Assembly: GCA_041687475.1 (NCBI GenBank)
Contig: JAWLBW010000048.1
Location: 1-20,326 of the forward strand
Reading direction: 5' to 3'
Length of the DNA stretch: 20,326 bases
Source: JAWLBW01 sp041687475
GTDB lineage: Bacteria; J088; JAWLBW01
The position numbers and the translations under genes are program-made. The notes under the pieces were generated by a model. The model saw nothing but the letters and a program-made list of their open reading frames with translations, was not told where the DNA came from and did no database searches. Below are positions 7,711 to 15,829 of this stretch, piece after piece (position 1 is the first letter of the stretch; each line of letters starts with the position of its first letter).

Positions 7711-9402
7711 ATGAACGGAAGGGTAGTAAGGAAATACACCAGTCTGGCCGTGCTCGTGCGCGCCGGTCTTTTTCTGGCGGCGCTGATAGCCTTCGCCCGA
7801 TTGGTTCCCAGCGGGCTTTCGTTTTCAGCGCACCAACTGTTGATGGAAGCCCCTCTCGCGGTTCTACTCTATACCTGCCTGCGCTCGGCCCTGCGAAACG
7901 GGCCCTGGCCGTCCATCGTCGCGGCTTTACCGGCTTTCTCGTTGTATGGAGTTTTCGATTTCTACTTCATCATGCTCGGGCGGGTACCGCGCCTCAGCGA
8001 TGTGCGGAATCTGCCCGAACTCCATGACGTGCTGCCCTTCTGGCAATTCGGGGGCATGCTGCTTCTTGCCCTTCTGCCGCTCATTCTCTGTGGCGTCTGC
8101 CTTGAGCGACGGCATTGGCTGCGAAGCACGGCGCTGTTGGCGCTTATTCCGGTTGCGGCAGGCATCATTCATGCCACGCCGGGCTCTTTTCTGCGGGCGT
8201 TCGAGCGGGTGAGCCCCGCAATGCGGGCTTACTCCGATGCCGAAAACGTGATGTACAACGGTCGGCTGGCCATGCTCGTCTATTACGAGGCCCAGCGGCG
8301 CGCGACCGATGTGCGAATTGCCGAGTACCGCGACCGCGAAGCCTACGAAAAGCGCATGGAGCTGGCCGTCGACGCAATACGCGCGCACATGGAGCCGCGC
8401 AACATACACCTGGTCGTGCTCGAGAGCTTTGTCGACCCTTCTCTCTTTCTCAATGTCGAGTTTTCGGGCCCTCCGGCCCACAGGAGGTGGCGCGAGCGCT
8501 ACGCACCACATATGGGGTATTCGCGTTCACCCGTTTTCGGGGGCAACACGGCACAGGCAGAGTTCGAGCTGCTCTGCGGGGTTCCGGCCCTGCAACGTCT
8601 GGCCGGGTTGGAATTCAATCTTTTCACCGGTTCGCGCGCCTGGTGCCTGCCGCAGATTCTGTCGTTTCTGGGTTACCGGACACACGCCAGCAATCCGTAC
8701 AAACCCGACTTCTTCAACGCGTGGGCGGCCTACCAGGGCGCAGGCTTCGACAACATATACTTTCCCCGCGAATTCGCTCCCTCGCACGAAAGCTATCTTT
8801 CCGTGAAGAACGTTCGCCCGAGCGAGGGGTTTCTCTTCGACGGCGATCTGTTCGCGCAGAACCTGACATTCATCGGGGCCGAAAATAGTGAGCAGCCCAT
8901 GCTCAACTATGTTCTCGGCATATACGGCCATCACCCCAACGGCATCGACAAGGAAATACGTCCCCCCGTGGTTCGAAGCCTGACCCATCGGAACGATTTC
9001 CTTCTTGAAGCGACGGCCAACCAGCACTACTATCGAACCCAGGCGCTGGCCGACTACCTCGACCAGCTCATTGCCCGCGACCCCGGCAGCATCATCGTGG
9101 TCGTGAGCGATCACCTTCCGCCCCTTTCGGGGGGAAGCGCTTCGTACCAATCACTGGGGTATCTGGGCGGCGACATCACGCGCATTCACGACAATCGCCT
9201 GCTCATTTATTCGGGGGGACGCTTCGTGTCGTACCCCAGGGTACACCATCACGAGGTACCCCGTATCATTCTCGATGAGCTGACCGACGGATGGTTCTGC
9301 GAGCGTCAGCATTGTGCCTTCAAGGAATGGCCAACGGCCGACATTTCACTGGCCACCCACGTCGACAGATATATCGAAGTCATGGCGCACGCAACGGAGT
9401 GA
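7711..9402 (+). CDS. LTA-synthase/OpgB-like membrane phosphotransferase (sulfatase superfamily)
   Basis: This 563-residue inner-membrane enzyme has about four or five N-terminal membrane helices (residues 11-155) and a periplasmic catalytic domain (about 230-540). The active-site pattern of lipoteichoic-acid synthase is visible. E238 lies in NIHLVVLESF, T280 (the expected phosphorylated nucleophile) in FGGNTAQAEFE, a histidine in IYGHHP (407/408), and D467-H468 in VVVSDHLPP. The family moves phosphoglycerol or phosphoethanolamine onto periplasmic glucans, lipids or glycans. In a Gram-negative an OpgB-like or envelope-glycan role is likelier than LTA synthesis. There is no CxPSR sulfatase motif, so it should not be a true sulfatase. 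It stands alone on its strand, with AGGA eight bases before ATG, and ends three bases before the convergent J-domain gene. The acceptor is unknown. Confidence 0.85.
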   Translation: MNGRVVRKYTSLAVLVRAGLFLAALIAFARLVPSGLSFSAHQLLMEAPLAVLLYTCLRSALRNGPWPSIVAALPAFSLYGVFDFYFIMLGRVPRLSDVRNLPELHDVLPFWQFGGMLLLALLPLILCGVCLERRHWLRSTALLALIPVAAGIIHATPGSFLRAFERVSPAMRAYSDAENVMYNGRLAMLVYYEAQRRATDVRIAEYRDREAYEKRMELAVDAIRAHMEPRNIHLVVLESFVDPSLFLNVEFSGPPAHRRWRERYAPHMGYSRSPVFGGNTAQAEFELLCGVPALQRLAGLEFNLFTGSRAWCLPQILSFLGYRTHASNPYKPDFFNAWAAYQGAGFDNIYFPREFAPSHESYLSVKNVRPSEGFLFDGDLFAQNLTFIGAENSEQPMLNYVLGIYGHHPNGIDKEIRPPVVRSLTHRNDFLLEATANQHYYRTQALADYLDQLIARDPGSIIVVVSDHLPPLSGGSASYQSLGYLGGDITRIHDNRLLIYSGGRFVSYPRVHHHEVPRIILDELTDGWFCERQHCAFKEWPTADISLATHVDRYIEVMAHATE

Positions 9403-9405
9403 GGG

Positions 9406-9729
9406 TCAGCGGCCCCGTTTCCGCCAGGTTTCGTGACCGGTAAACTGACGGTCGATGCGCATGCGTGGGTTCTGGGCGAGAAACTCGTCTTCGCTGAAGC
9501 AATAACGATAATTTTCGATGTATGCGCGCAGCACATGGTAGGCTGCGTTGAGCTCGGCCATTCCGGCGCCGGAGTCGTCGTCGGGGTTGCGGTCGGGATG
9601 AAGCGCGCGCGAGCGCTTGCGATAGGCCGCTCGAATCTCGGGCCAGTCGACCGGGGGCTCGAGGTGAAGCAGGATAAGCGCTTTGCGAAGTTCGGCGAGC
9701 CCGGGGGGCAGCTCGTCGCCGGCGCTCAT
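9406..9729 (-). CDS. Small J-domain (DnaJ-like) protein
   Basis: This 107-residue protein is almost all J-domain (about residues 14-80). Helix II is followed by the essential HPD tripeptide (residues 44-46, in ALHPDRNPD), then helix III (AELNAAYHVLRAYIENY). It should stimulate the ATPase of an Hsp70 (DnaK) and bring it to a client. There is no G/F-rich linker, zinc finger or DnaJ C-terminal domain, so it is a class III J-protein whose client is set by something else. The stretch up to the C-terminus (FLAQNPRMRIDRQF) is short and basic. Its ATG overlaps the stop of the LON-domain gene (ATGA), so the two are translated together. The LON-domain partner may supply client recognition; this is inference. 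Confidence 0.88.
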   Translation of the reverse strand: MSAGDELPPGLAELRKALILLHLEPPVDWPEIRAAYRKRSRALHPDRNPDDDSGAGMAELNAAYHVLRAYIENYRYCFSEDEFLAQNPRMRIDRQFTGHETWRKRGR

Positions 9730-10376
9730 TGAACCGGGCCCCCGCGGTGGGTCATGTTCAGCCGCCAGAAGTCGACCAGGTCGACGAGCTTGTGATAGCG
9801 CGCAATGAGCCCTTCCTCTTCAAGCAGCGCCTGTTTCTCAAGCGGCGTCAGACTCAGCGTATGGCTGAGCAGGTTGGGCAGTTCTTCGTCGGATATGAGC
9901 TTGACGGCTTCGGGGTCGAGCAAGGGCTCGGTCGAACCGCCCGCCCGCGCCAGGGCATTGATGCTTTCGATAGCCTTCTGTCGCATACCCGCAAGCTCGG
10001 GCAGCTGCTCTCGAGGCAAGGTTTCCGAACGATATTCGACCCGGGCGACACGGTAGGCGCGGCCCTGCTCTTCACCCAGTATGCGGAAGATGGACTGCCC
10101 CAACAGAATCAGGTTGTACCGACCGTCTTCAAGCTCCTGATAATGCGAGACGATGCCGGCGCAGCCGATCGAATACACGTCGGGATTGCCCTCGTAGTTC
10201 TTTTCCCAGCCAGGCTTCAGCAGAACCATGCCGATGACCCTGGGCCCGGCCAGCGCATCTCGCATCATGGCCCGGTAGCGATCTTCGAATATATGAAGCG
10301 GCAACGGAACCTGGGGAAAAAGGACCGTGGTCGGCAGTGGAAAAAGCGGTATTTTCGCGGGAAGGGTAGCGGCCAT
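9726..10376 (-). CDS. Stand-alone LON substrate-binding domain protein
   Basis: This 216-residue protein has the N-terminal domain of Lon protease (PF02190) and nothing of its ATPase or protease. It shows the family opening IPLFPLPTTVLFPQVPLPLHIFEDRYRAMM (residues 9-38; shown only to locate the domain start: key residues are the LFPLP pair and HIFEDRY). The middle part (about 60-110, IGCAGIVSHYQELEDGRYNLI) is equally typical. A helical half with 'LSLTPLEKQALLEEE' follows. Such proteins are cytoplasmic and poorly characterised; they may bind unfolded or specific proteins. The ATG at 10374-10376 has only a weak GATGAG ribosome site and an in-frame TGA just upstream fixes the frame limit. It is first of a two-gene unit with the J-domain protein. 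Confidence 0.88.
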   Translation of the reverse strand: MAATLPAKIPLFPLPTTVLFPQVPLPLHIFEDRYRAMMRDALAGPRVIGMVLLKPGWEKNYEGNPDVYSIGCAGIVSHYQELEDGRYNLILLGQSIFRILGEEQGRAYRVARVEYRSETLPREQLPELAGMRQKAIESINALARAGGSTEPLLDPEAVKLISDEELPNLLSHTLSLTPLEKQALLEEEGLIARYHKLVDLVDFWRLNMTHRGGPVQ

Positions 10377-10456
10377 GAAGACTCATCACAAAACGCGCGT
10401 CGCGACCTGTCGGAAGCAAGAAAAACATCTTCCTGTTCGACCCAGAAAGACAGACC

Positions 10457-10502
10457 AGCGATAGCATACCATACCGGCCGGGCCTTGCGTACCGCTATCG
10501 CT
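10457..10502. repeat. 9-base inverted repeat with 28-base loop downstream of holA
   Basis: AGCGATAGC (10457-10465) and GCTATCGCT (10494-10502) are perfect complements. The 28-base loop contains the palindrome CCGGCCGG. GCTTACCGC also occurs twice as a direct repeat (10500-10508 and 10542-10550). The region separates the end of holA from the LON-domain gene (174 bases). It could be the terminator of the leuS-lptE-holA operon, since the minus-strand side continues GGTCTGTCTTTCTGG, or an operator for the next gene. There is no proper T-run. Confidence 0.35.
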
Positions 10503-10550
10503 TACCGCGGTTAACGTTTTCCTGCAAGTGTAAGTCGACGAGCTTACCGC

Positions 10551-11558
10551 TCAGACCAGGCAGATGTCGGCGACCAGGCTTTCAAGCACGAGTCGCGGCG
10601 GCTGCGAGGTCAGCTTGAGGCGAAGATCGGTCTCGGTCAGACGACGGTAAATGATAATCAGTTCGCGGTCGCCGAAACGTCGCGCATAGCCGACGACCTT
10701 GTCGGCGATGAAAGGAGGGAGCTTCATTTCCCGTGCGATGCTTCGCGCGTCGAGCCGCGCCTTGAGAAGACGTCGGGCCTGGGTAATCTGACGAATCTGT
10801 CGGGCAAGCGCCCCGAAGATGATGACCGGCTGCGTACTTTCGCGGAACAGACTTTCGAGCAGTCGCATGCAGGTAACGAAGTCTTTTTTCGCAAGGGCGT
10901 CGGTCAGGTCCCAGATTTCATGGGCCCCGATATCGGCCATGAGGGTACGCACATCGGCGAGGGTAACGCGATCGCGCTCGCCCACGTAAAGGCAGGCTTT
11001 TTCGACTTCGTTGCGAAGCCACATCACTTCGGTGCCGACGAGGTTGGCGATTTCCTGCACGGCTTCTTCGTCGATGGCCTTGCCCTGATGGGTTGCAAAG
11101 TCGCGAATAAGCGCCGGCACGTCGCTGAGGCGGGGCTGCCCGTATTCGTGTATCGTTGCCCCACCCTTCTTGAGAGCCGAAAAAATACGCAGACGTTTAT
11201 CTGCGGCGCCGGCAATGAGAACCAACGCCGTTTCGGGGCACGGAGCCTCGAAATACCGCTCGGCATCTTCAATGCCGGCTTCGCTCTTCTTGAACAGGCG
11301 ATCGACACCCCAGGCCACGACCAGCCTGCGGGGCGCCATCATGGGCAGGGTACGCGCCCGTTCGATGATGGTTTCCCACGAAAGGTCCTGACCGCTCAGG
11401 TCATCGTAATTGAACTGCGCCATCGCTCCCGAAACAATGGCTTCCTTGAGAGCTTCGACCACTTCCTTGATGCCGTACTCGTTCGGACCGTACAGAAAGT
11501 AGACCGGTGCGATACGACCTTTCCTGATGTCGCCGACCAGCTGATTCAGGGCGCTCAC
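10551..11558 (-). CDS. holA: DNA polymerase III delta subunit
   Basis: HolA is the clamp-loader subunit that opens the beta sliding clamp during replication. The 335-residue protein begins SALNQLVGDIRKGRIAPVYF and continues LYGPNEYGIKEVVEALKEAI, the usual delta opening of an AAA-like fold without a working Walker A. Other family stretches are LPMMAPRRLVVAWG, VGTEVMWLRNEVEKACLYVG and the C-terminal LARQIRQITQARRLL with LTETDLRLK. I choose the GTG at 11556-11558 over an ATG twelve bases upstream. The GTG overlaps the lptE stop as GTGA, has GGGAGG before it, and gives the usual protein start; the ATG choice adds only four residues. It is last in leuS-lptE-holA, an order known from many proteobacteria. 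Confidence 0.9.
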   Translation of the reverse strand: MSALNQLVGDIRKGRIAPVYFLYGPNEYGIKEVVEALKEAIVSGAMAQFNYDDLSGQDLSWETIIERARTLPMMAPRRLVVAWGVDRLFKKSEAGIEDAERYFEAPCPETALVLIAGAADKRLRIFSALKKGGATIHEYGQPRLSDVPALIRDFATHQGKAIDEEAVQEIANLVGTEVMWLRNEVEKACLYVGERDRVTLADVRTLMADIGAHEIWDLTDALAKKDFVTCMRLLESLFRESTQPVIIFGALARQIRQITQARRLLKARLDARSIAREMKLPPFIADKVVGYARRFGDRELIIIYRRLTETDLRLKLTSQPPRLVLESLVADICLV

Positions 11559-12154
11559 GGAGCCTCCCATGGGTCGAGGGGTACAAGTTCACCGGACTCG
11601 GGGTCGGGCGTGGTTTCGGTGGTGGCGGCCACGGCATGGTGCGCCGCCTGGCTCCGGGCCAACGCCGTGCGCATGCTCAACGACGCAACCCACTTTCGCA
11701 CGGCTTCGGCTACGGCCGCCTGCCGGAACTGCTCGAGCACCTGCGGGTTGGCGTTGAAGTAATAGCGATACCAGATACGCTCGCTCGGCACGGTAACGAG
11801 CGCCTGCGCTCGCTCAGGTGCGTGCACCCTGTAGGAAACATGCATTTCGCCGAAAAACTCGACGACCGCACCGTTCGGCGCCAGTGTTGCCGGGCGCTCG
11901 GCGAAGCGGTTGATTGTAAGGTCGAGGTAATACCAGTTTCCCTCGCCTTCATCGGCCAACAACCCCCTTCGACCGAGTTCCTGCCTGGCGGCCGATCCGA
12001 CCACGTGCGACATGGCCAGCTCGGGCGAGTTGTTGGCGACCAGAAACGGCGCAAACCGGGCTTGCTCGGACACCTCGGGTCCCATGCCGCCGGCCACGGG
12101 TCGGTACCCGCAGGCCGTGACCAGGAACAGGAAGACGAGCACCGCCGGACGCAT
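11555..12154 (-). CDS. lptE: LPS-assembly lipoprotein LptE
   Basis: LptE plugs the LptD barrel in the outer membrane and helps place lipopolysaccharide in the outer leaflet. The 199-residue protein has a short signal peptide with lipobox LVTAC (Cys15), then GYRPV, the typical 'CGYRP' start. In the body, the segments VVGSAARQELGRRGLL and YLDLTINRF and a C-terminal helix with RQAAVAEAVRKWV fit the family's two-helix, four-strand fold. Sequence conservation in LptE is low, so gene position carries weight: it lies between leuS and holA, as in E. coli. It starts one base after the leuS stop (TGACATG) and its own stop overlaps holA. Its presence argues for an LPS-bearing outer membrane. The last 30 residues (TTETTPDPESGELVPLD) look disordered. 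Confidence 0.82.
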   Translation of the reverse strand: MRPAVLVFLFLVTACGYRPVAGGMGPEVSEQARFAPFLVANNSPELAMSHVVGSAARQELGRRGLLADEGEGNWYYLDLTINRFAERPATLAPNGAVVEFFGEMHVSYRVHAPERAQALVTVPSERIWYRYYFNANPQVLEQFRQAAVAEAVRKWVASLSMRTALARSQAAHHAVAATTETTPDPESGELVPLDPWEAP

Positions 12155-12155
12155 G

Positions 12156-14636
12156 TCACTTCACCACGATGTTGACCATGCGATTGGGCACCACGACGAC
12201 CTTGACGATCTGCTTGCCCTCGACCCAGGTCTTCACACCTTCGTCTTCCATGGCAAGGCGTTCGATTTCGTCCTTGGTCGTTCCGGGAGCCATCGAAACC
12301 CGGCCGCGCAGCTTGCCGTTTACCTGCACGGGAATTTCAATGCTTTCATCACGGGCGGCTTCGGCGTCGACCGAAGGCCAGGCGCCCTTCCAAAGGGGCT
12401 CAAGCCCCAGCAGGTCGGCCAACTCTTCGGTCACGTGCGGCGCAATCGGATAGAGCATGGCCGTTATGAATGAGAAGGCTTCCCGGTAGACCGAAGCGGC
12501 CTGCCCCTGCAGTTCGCCACGTTTGTTGAGATCGTCGGAAAGCGTGTTGACCAGCTCCATGACCGCTGCAATGGCCGTGTTGAAGTGGTACCGCTCACCG
12601 ATGTCGACTTCAACCTTGCCAAGGGTCTTGTGCACGGCACGGCGCACGTCGCGAAGATCGGCCGGCAACTCGGCCGCGTTCAAGGCAGGCGCCGACTTGA
12701 CGGCGTCGAGGCGGGAAACAATCAGGTTCCACGTACGGTTCAGGAAGCGGTAGGCGCCTTCGACGCCGCGATCGCTCCAGTCGAGATCCTTCTCGGGCGG
12801 TGCCGCAAAGAGACTGAAGACGCGGGCGGTATCGGCTCCGTACTTCTGGACCAGCGCGTCGGGATCGACCACATTGCCCTTGCTCTTGCTCATCTTCGCG
12901 CCGTCCTTGATGACCATGCCCTGGGTCAGAAGGCGCTTGAACGGTTCGCCGATGGAAACATACCCCAGATCGCGCAGCACCTTGGTGAAGAAGCGCGAGT
13001 AAAGAAGGTGCATGACCGCGTGTTCGATGCCCCCGATATACTGGTCGACCGGCGCCCAGCGATCGACCTCTTCCTTTACGAAGGCGGCCTGGTCGTTGGG
13101 GGCCGAGCAGTATCGCAGAAAGTACCAGGAGCTCTCGACGAAAGTGTCGAAGGTATCGGTCTCGCGACGCGCCTTGCCCTCGCATTTCGGACAGGTGGTG
13201 TGAATGAATTCTTCGCTGCGGGCAAGCGGATTTCCGCCTTCGCCGGTGAATTCGACCTGCTCGGGCAGGCGCACCGGCAGCTGCTCGCGCGGCACCGGCA
13301 CCGTGCCGCATTCGTCACAGTAGATCATGGGAATGGGCGAACCCCAGTACCGCTGCCGCGAGATACCCCAGTCACGCAGTCGGAAGGTAATGCTCTTGCG
13401 TCCCCTGCCCTGCTTGTCGAGGTGTTCGGCTATGGCCCACTTGGCCTCTTCGTTGTTCAAACCGTCGAAGTCGCCCGAAGCGACCAGCTTGCCCGGTCCG
13501 TCGTAGGCGGCCTTCATGCTCGAAGGGTCAAGCGACTCGCCTTCGGGCTGAATGACGACGACCTTTTCAAGGCCGTATTTCGTGGCGAATTCGAAGTCAC
13601 GCTGGTCGTGGGTGGGCACGGCCATGACCGCGCCCGTGCCGTAGTCGGCGAGCACGAAATTGGCAACCCAGATCGGCACCCGGCGTCCGTTGACCGGATT
13701 GATGGCGTAGGCGCCGGTGAACACGCCCTCTTTTTCACCGCCCTCGGCGGTGCGGGCAATGCGGTCCTGACTGCGCACACGGTCGACGAACGCAAGCACG
13801 TCGGCAGCCTCGGGGCGGCCCGCGATGAGCTCGGGCACCCGCGAATGCTCGGGGGCAAGGCTCATGAAGGTGGCGCCGAACAGCGTATCGGGACGCGTGG
13901 TGAAAACGGTAAGCGGCTTGTCGCTGCCCTCTACCTCGAACTGAACCTCGGCCCCCACCGACTTCCCAATCCAGTGGTGCTGCATGGTAAGCACCCGCTC
14001 GGGCCACCCGCCACGCAATTGTTCGAGGTCGGCAAGCAGCTCGTCGGCATAGTCGGTAATGCGCAGAAACCACTGTTCGAGTTCGCGCTGCTGCACCGGC
14101 GAATCGCAGCGCCAGCACAATCCGGCTTCGACCTGTTCGTTGGCAAGCACGGTCTCGCAGGTCGGACACCAGTTCACGAAACTCTGCTTCTTGTACGCAA
14201 GCCCCTTCTCGTACATATCGAGAAAGAACTGCTGCTCCCAGCGGTAGTACTCGGGCTCGCAGGTAGCTACCTCACGGGCCCAATCGTAGGAAAAGCCCAT
14301 CTTGCGCAGCTGTTCGCGCATGTAGGCGATGTTTTCGCGCGTCCACTTGGCGGGATGCACCTTGTTTTTGATGGCGGCGTTTTCGGCCGGCAGGCCGAAC
14401 GCGTCCCACCCCATCGGATGCAGCACGTCAAACCCCTGCAGACGCCGGAAGCGGGCGATGGCGTCGCCGATGGAGTAGTTGCGCACATGCCCCATGTGAA
14501 TGCGGCCGCTCGGGTAGGGAAACATCTCGAGCACGTAATGCTTGGGTCCCTGCTTGACGCCGGTACCGAACGAGTTTTTTTCCTTCCACTCGCTCTGCCA
14601 GCGGCTTTCGATTTCTTTGGGGTTGTATTCGCGCAT
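12156..14636 (-). CDS. leuS: Leucyl-tRNA synthetase
   Basis: LeuS charges tRNA-Leu with leucine in the cytoplasm. At 826 residues it is full length for the bacterial type. The class I signature appears as PYPSGRIHMGH (residues 40-50) and KMSKSKGN at about residue 580. The editing (CP1) domain shows its threonine-rich motif TTRPDTLFGATFMS. Cysteine pairs (CPTC/CWRC near residue 160-180; CDEC and CPKC near 440-480) match zinc-binding inserts of this enzyme. The C-terminal anticodon-binding domain ends VVVPNRMVNIVVK. The ATG has a T-rich leader with no ribosome site, 37 bases after the DUF4388 gene. It heads leuS-lptE-holA and may be read from the promoter ahead of the DUF4388 gene. Confidence 0.98.
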   Translation of the reverse strand: MREYNPKEIESRWQSEWKEKNSFGTGVKQGPKHYVLEMFPYPSGRIHMGHVRNYSIGDAIARFRRLQGFDVLHPMGWDAFGLPAENAAIKNKVHPAKWTRENIAYMREQLRKMGFSYDWAREVATCEPEYYRWEQQFFLDMYEKGLAYKKQSFVNWCPTCETVLANEQVEAGLCWRCDSPVQQRELEQWFLRITDYADELLADLEQLRGGWPERVLTMQHHWIGKSVGAEVQFEVEGSDKPLTVFTTRPDTLFGATFMSLAPEHSRVPELIAGRPEAADVLAFVDRVRSQDRIARTAEGGEKEGVFTGAYAINPVNGRRVPIWVANFVLADYGTGAVMAVPTHDQRDFEFATKYGLEKVVVIQPEGESLDPSSMKAAYDGPGKLVASGDFDGLNNEEAKWAIAEHLDKQGRGRKSITFRLRDWGISRQRYWGSPIPMIYCDECGTVPVPREQLPVRLPEQVEFTGEGGNPLARSEEFIHTTCPKCEGKARRETDTFDTFVESSWYFLRYCSAPNDQAAFVKEEVDRWAPVDQYIGGIEHAVMHLLYSRFFTKVLRDLGYVSIGEPFKRLLTQGMVIKDGAKMSKSKGNVVDPDALVQKYGADTARVFSLFAAPPEKDLDWSDRGVEGAYRFLNRTWNLIVSRLDAVKSAPALNAAELPADLRDVRRAVHKTLGKVEVDIGERYHFNTAIAAVMELVNTLSDDLNKRGELQGQAASVYREAFSFITAMLYPIAPHVTEELADLLGLEPLWKGAWPSVDAEAARDESIEIPVQVNGKLRGRVSMAPGTTKDEIERLAMEDEGVKTWVEGKQIVKVVVVPNRMVNIVVK

Positions 14637-14673
14637 AGGAAAAAAGGCTCCGACCGGGCGCGGGCTCGCGCAC

Positions 14674-15789
14674 TCAGGTCAGGGTAATGATGTTGTCGTC
14701 GATGAATCGCTTGAAAATACCGAGGGCTTCGGCTTCGGGAATCGGACTGATGCGAATGATCGAAGCCACGTCCCAGGTGCCGTCGATTCGGCTGATCAGA
14801 TAGCCCTCGGCCGGATTGAACTTCTTTTCCGTCAGCAGGGCCGGGGGCAGGGTTACCCGCGGCACCTTGTGGGGGTCAATGAAGCGGGTAATCAGAATGT
14901 CGCGATAGGTCTGTTCGGCCTTGGCAATAACCTTCTGATCGCCCTGCTCGCTCTTACCCCGCAGCAGTACGGCCTCGAGGTGCGGCAATGCTTCTTCGTA
15001 TCGGCGCTCGCGTACCAGTCCGAGCGCCTCGTCAAGGGCGGCCTCGATGGGGGGCACCGACTTGGCCGGCTCGGCGGGCTCGGTCACGAGTTCGAGTTCG
15101 CGCACAGCGCCCAGGCGCAGCAGTCCCCGAGAATAGACATCGTGCAGGCGTCCGTAGGTGTGAAACTTGCTGGTGCGAAACTCAAAGCAGATTTCGCCGA
15201 TGCTCTTGCCGTTTTCGATGAGTGCAGCCAGAAGACGATCCTCGTCGGACTCGGGCTTCCAGGTCGGCTCGAGTTCCAGCAGCATGTCGTCGGACGGAAA
15301 GACCTCGCGATACCGTTTCCACTCGTCGTAACGATAGACGCCTTCCATGATGATGCCGCCCGGATCGAGGTTCAACCCGGCTTCGGGGGGAGGCATTTTC
15401 TGGTCGTCGAAGTGAAACCGCGCGTCTTCCCAGAGAAAGAGATTGTAAACGATTTCGACGGCCTGAATGCGCAGGGTGTCATCGATGTCGTCCTGCCGCA
15501 GCAGGTTGACCTCGACGAGAATCTCGCCAAGCCTGAGCCCCACCTTTTCCTGCATGGCGAAGGCTCGCTTGAGGTTCTCTGCGTCTATCTTCCCGTAGGC
15601 AAGCAGAAACTGCCCCAGGTGTTCGGACGGATCGTTGGACTCGACGGAAACGATGCGTCCGTCACGAAAACCGATCGCCTTCGTCAGCCGATCGCGTTCG
15701 AGCGTGAGCGTGCCGGTCTTGGTGCCGTTCGCAACGAACTGCAGCAATTCGGCCAGATCCATTGTTCGGAGGTTTCCCCAGAGAGCCAT
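14674..15789 (-). CDS. DUF4388 (PATAN) domain protein
   Basis: This 371-residue cytoplasmic protein of unknown function begins with a DUF4388/PATAN domain (residues 1 to about 115). The family start is ALWGNLRTMDLAELLQFV, with NGTKTGTLTLER next, and GLRLGEILVEVNLLRQDDI later. PATAN domains occur in gliding, signalling and two-component proteins of cyanobacteria and deltaproteobacteria. A middle part (about 180-235, LLAALIENGKSIGEICFEF) and the C-terminus (IDGTWDVASIIRISPIPEAEALGIFKRF) look like winged-helix-type repeats. Residues about 245-275 (DEALGLVRERRYEEALPHLE) are TPR-like. The start is secure from the family alignment as I know it. It is preceded by a TATAAT box and followed 37 bases later by leuS, so it may head that operon. 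A regulatory or scaffold role is inference. Confidence 0.8.
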   Translation of the reverse strand: MALWGNLRTMDLAELLQFVANGTKTGTLTLERDRLTKAIGFRDGRIVSVESNDPSEHLGQFLLAYGKIDAENLKRAFAMQEKVGLRLGEILVEVNLLRQDDIDDTLRIQAVEIVYNLFLWEDARFHFDDQKMPPPEAGLNLDPGGIIMEGVYRYDEWKRYREVFPSDDMLLELEPTWKPESDEDRLLAALIENGKSIGEICFEFRTSKFHTYGRLHDVYSRGLLRLGAVRELELVTEPAEPAKSVPPIEAALDEALGLVRERRYEEALPHLEAVLLRGKSEQGDQKVIAKAEQTYRDILITRFIDPHKVPRVTLPPALLTEKKFNPAEGYLISRIDGTWDVASIIRISPIPEAEALGIFKRFIDDNIITLT

Positions 15790-15812
15790 CTTCGCCGTTA
15801 ACCAAAACGTAC

Positions 15813-15818
15813 ATTATA
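15813..15818 (-). promoter_or_regulatory. TATAAT -10 box upstream of the DUF4388 gene
   Basis: The minus strand reads CTGTATAATGTACG, a perfect -10 consensus 24 bases before the ATG at 15789. No good -35 (TTGACA-like) is found at 16-18 bases. The region where it should be overlaps one arm of the inverted repeat at 15830-15883, so an activator may stand in for the -35. Confidence 0.45.
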
Positions 15819-15829
15819 CAGGGGTGTGC

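Noticed and set aside
7423..7739. Small open frames in the palindrome-rich intergenic region
   Set aside because: No ribosome site, signal peptide or recognisable sequence on either strand.
7711..9402. Annotation as a true sulfatase
   Set aside because: The formylglycine motif CxPSR/CxAxR is absent; a threonine nucleophile in GGNTAQAEFE fits LTA-synthase-type phosphotransferases.
14637..14673. Rho-independent terminator before leuS (GC-rich stretch, then six T on the minus strand)
   Set aside because: I could not fold a continuous stem that ends at the T-run; the T-rich bases directly precede the leuS ATG.
12585..14687. Plus-strand open frame of 700 codons opposite leuS
   Set aside because: It is a mirror of GC-rich leuS codons. 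No domain is recognisable, and leuS on the minus strand is unmistakable.
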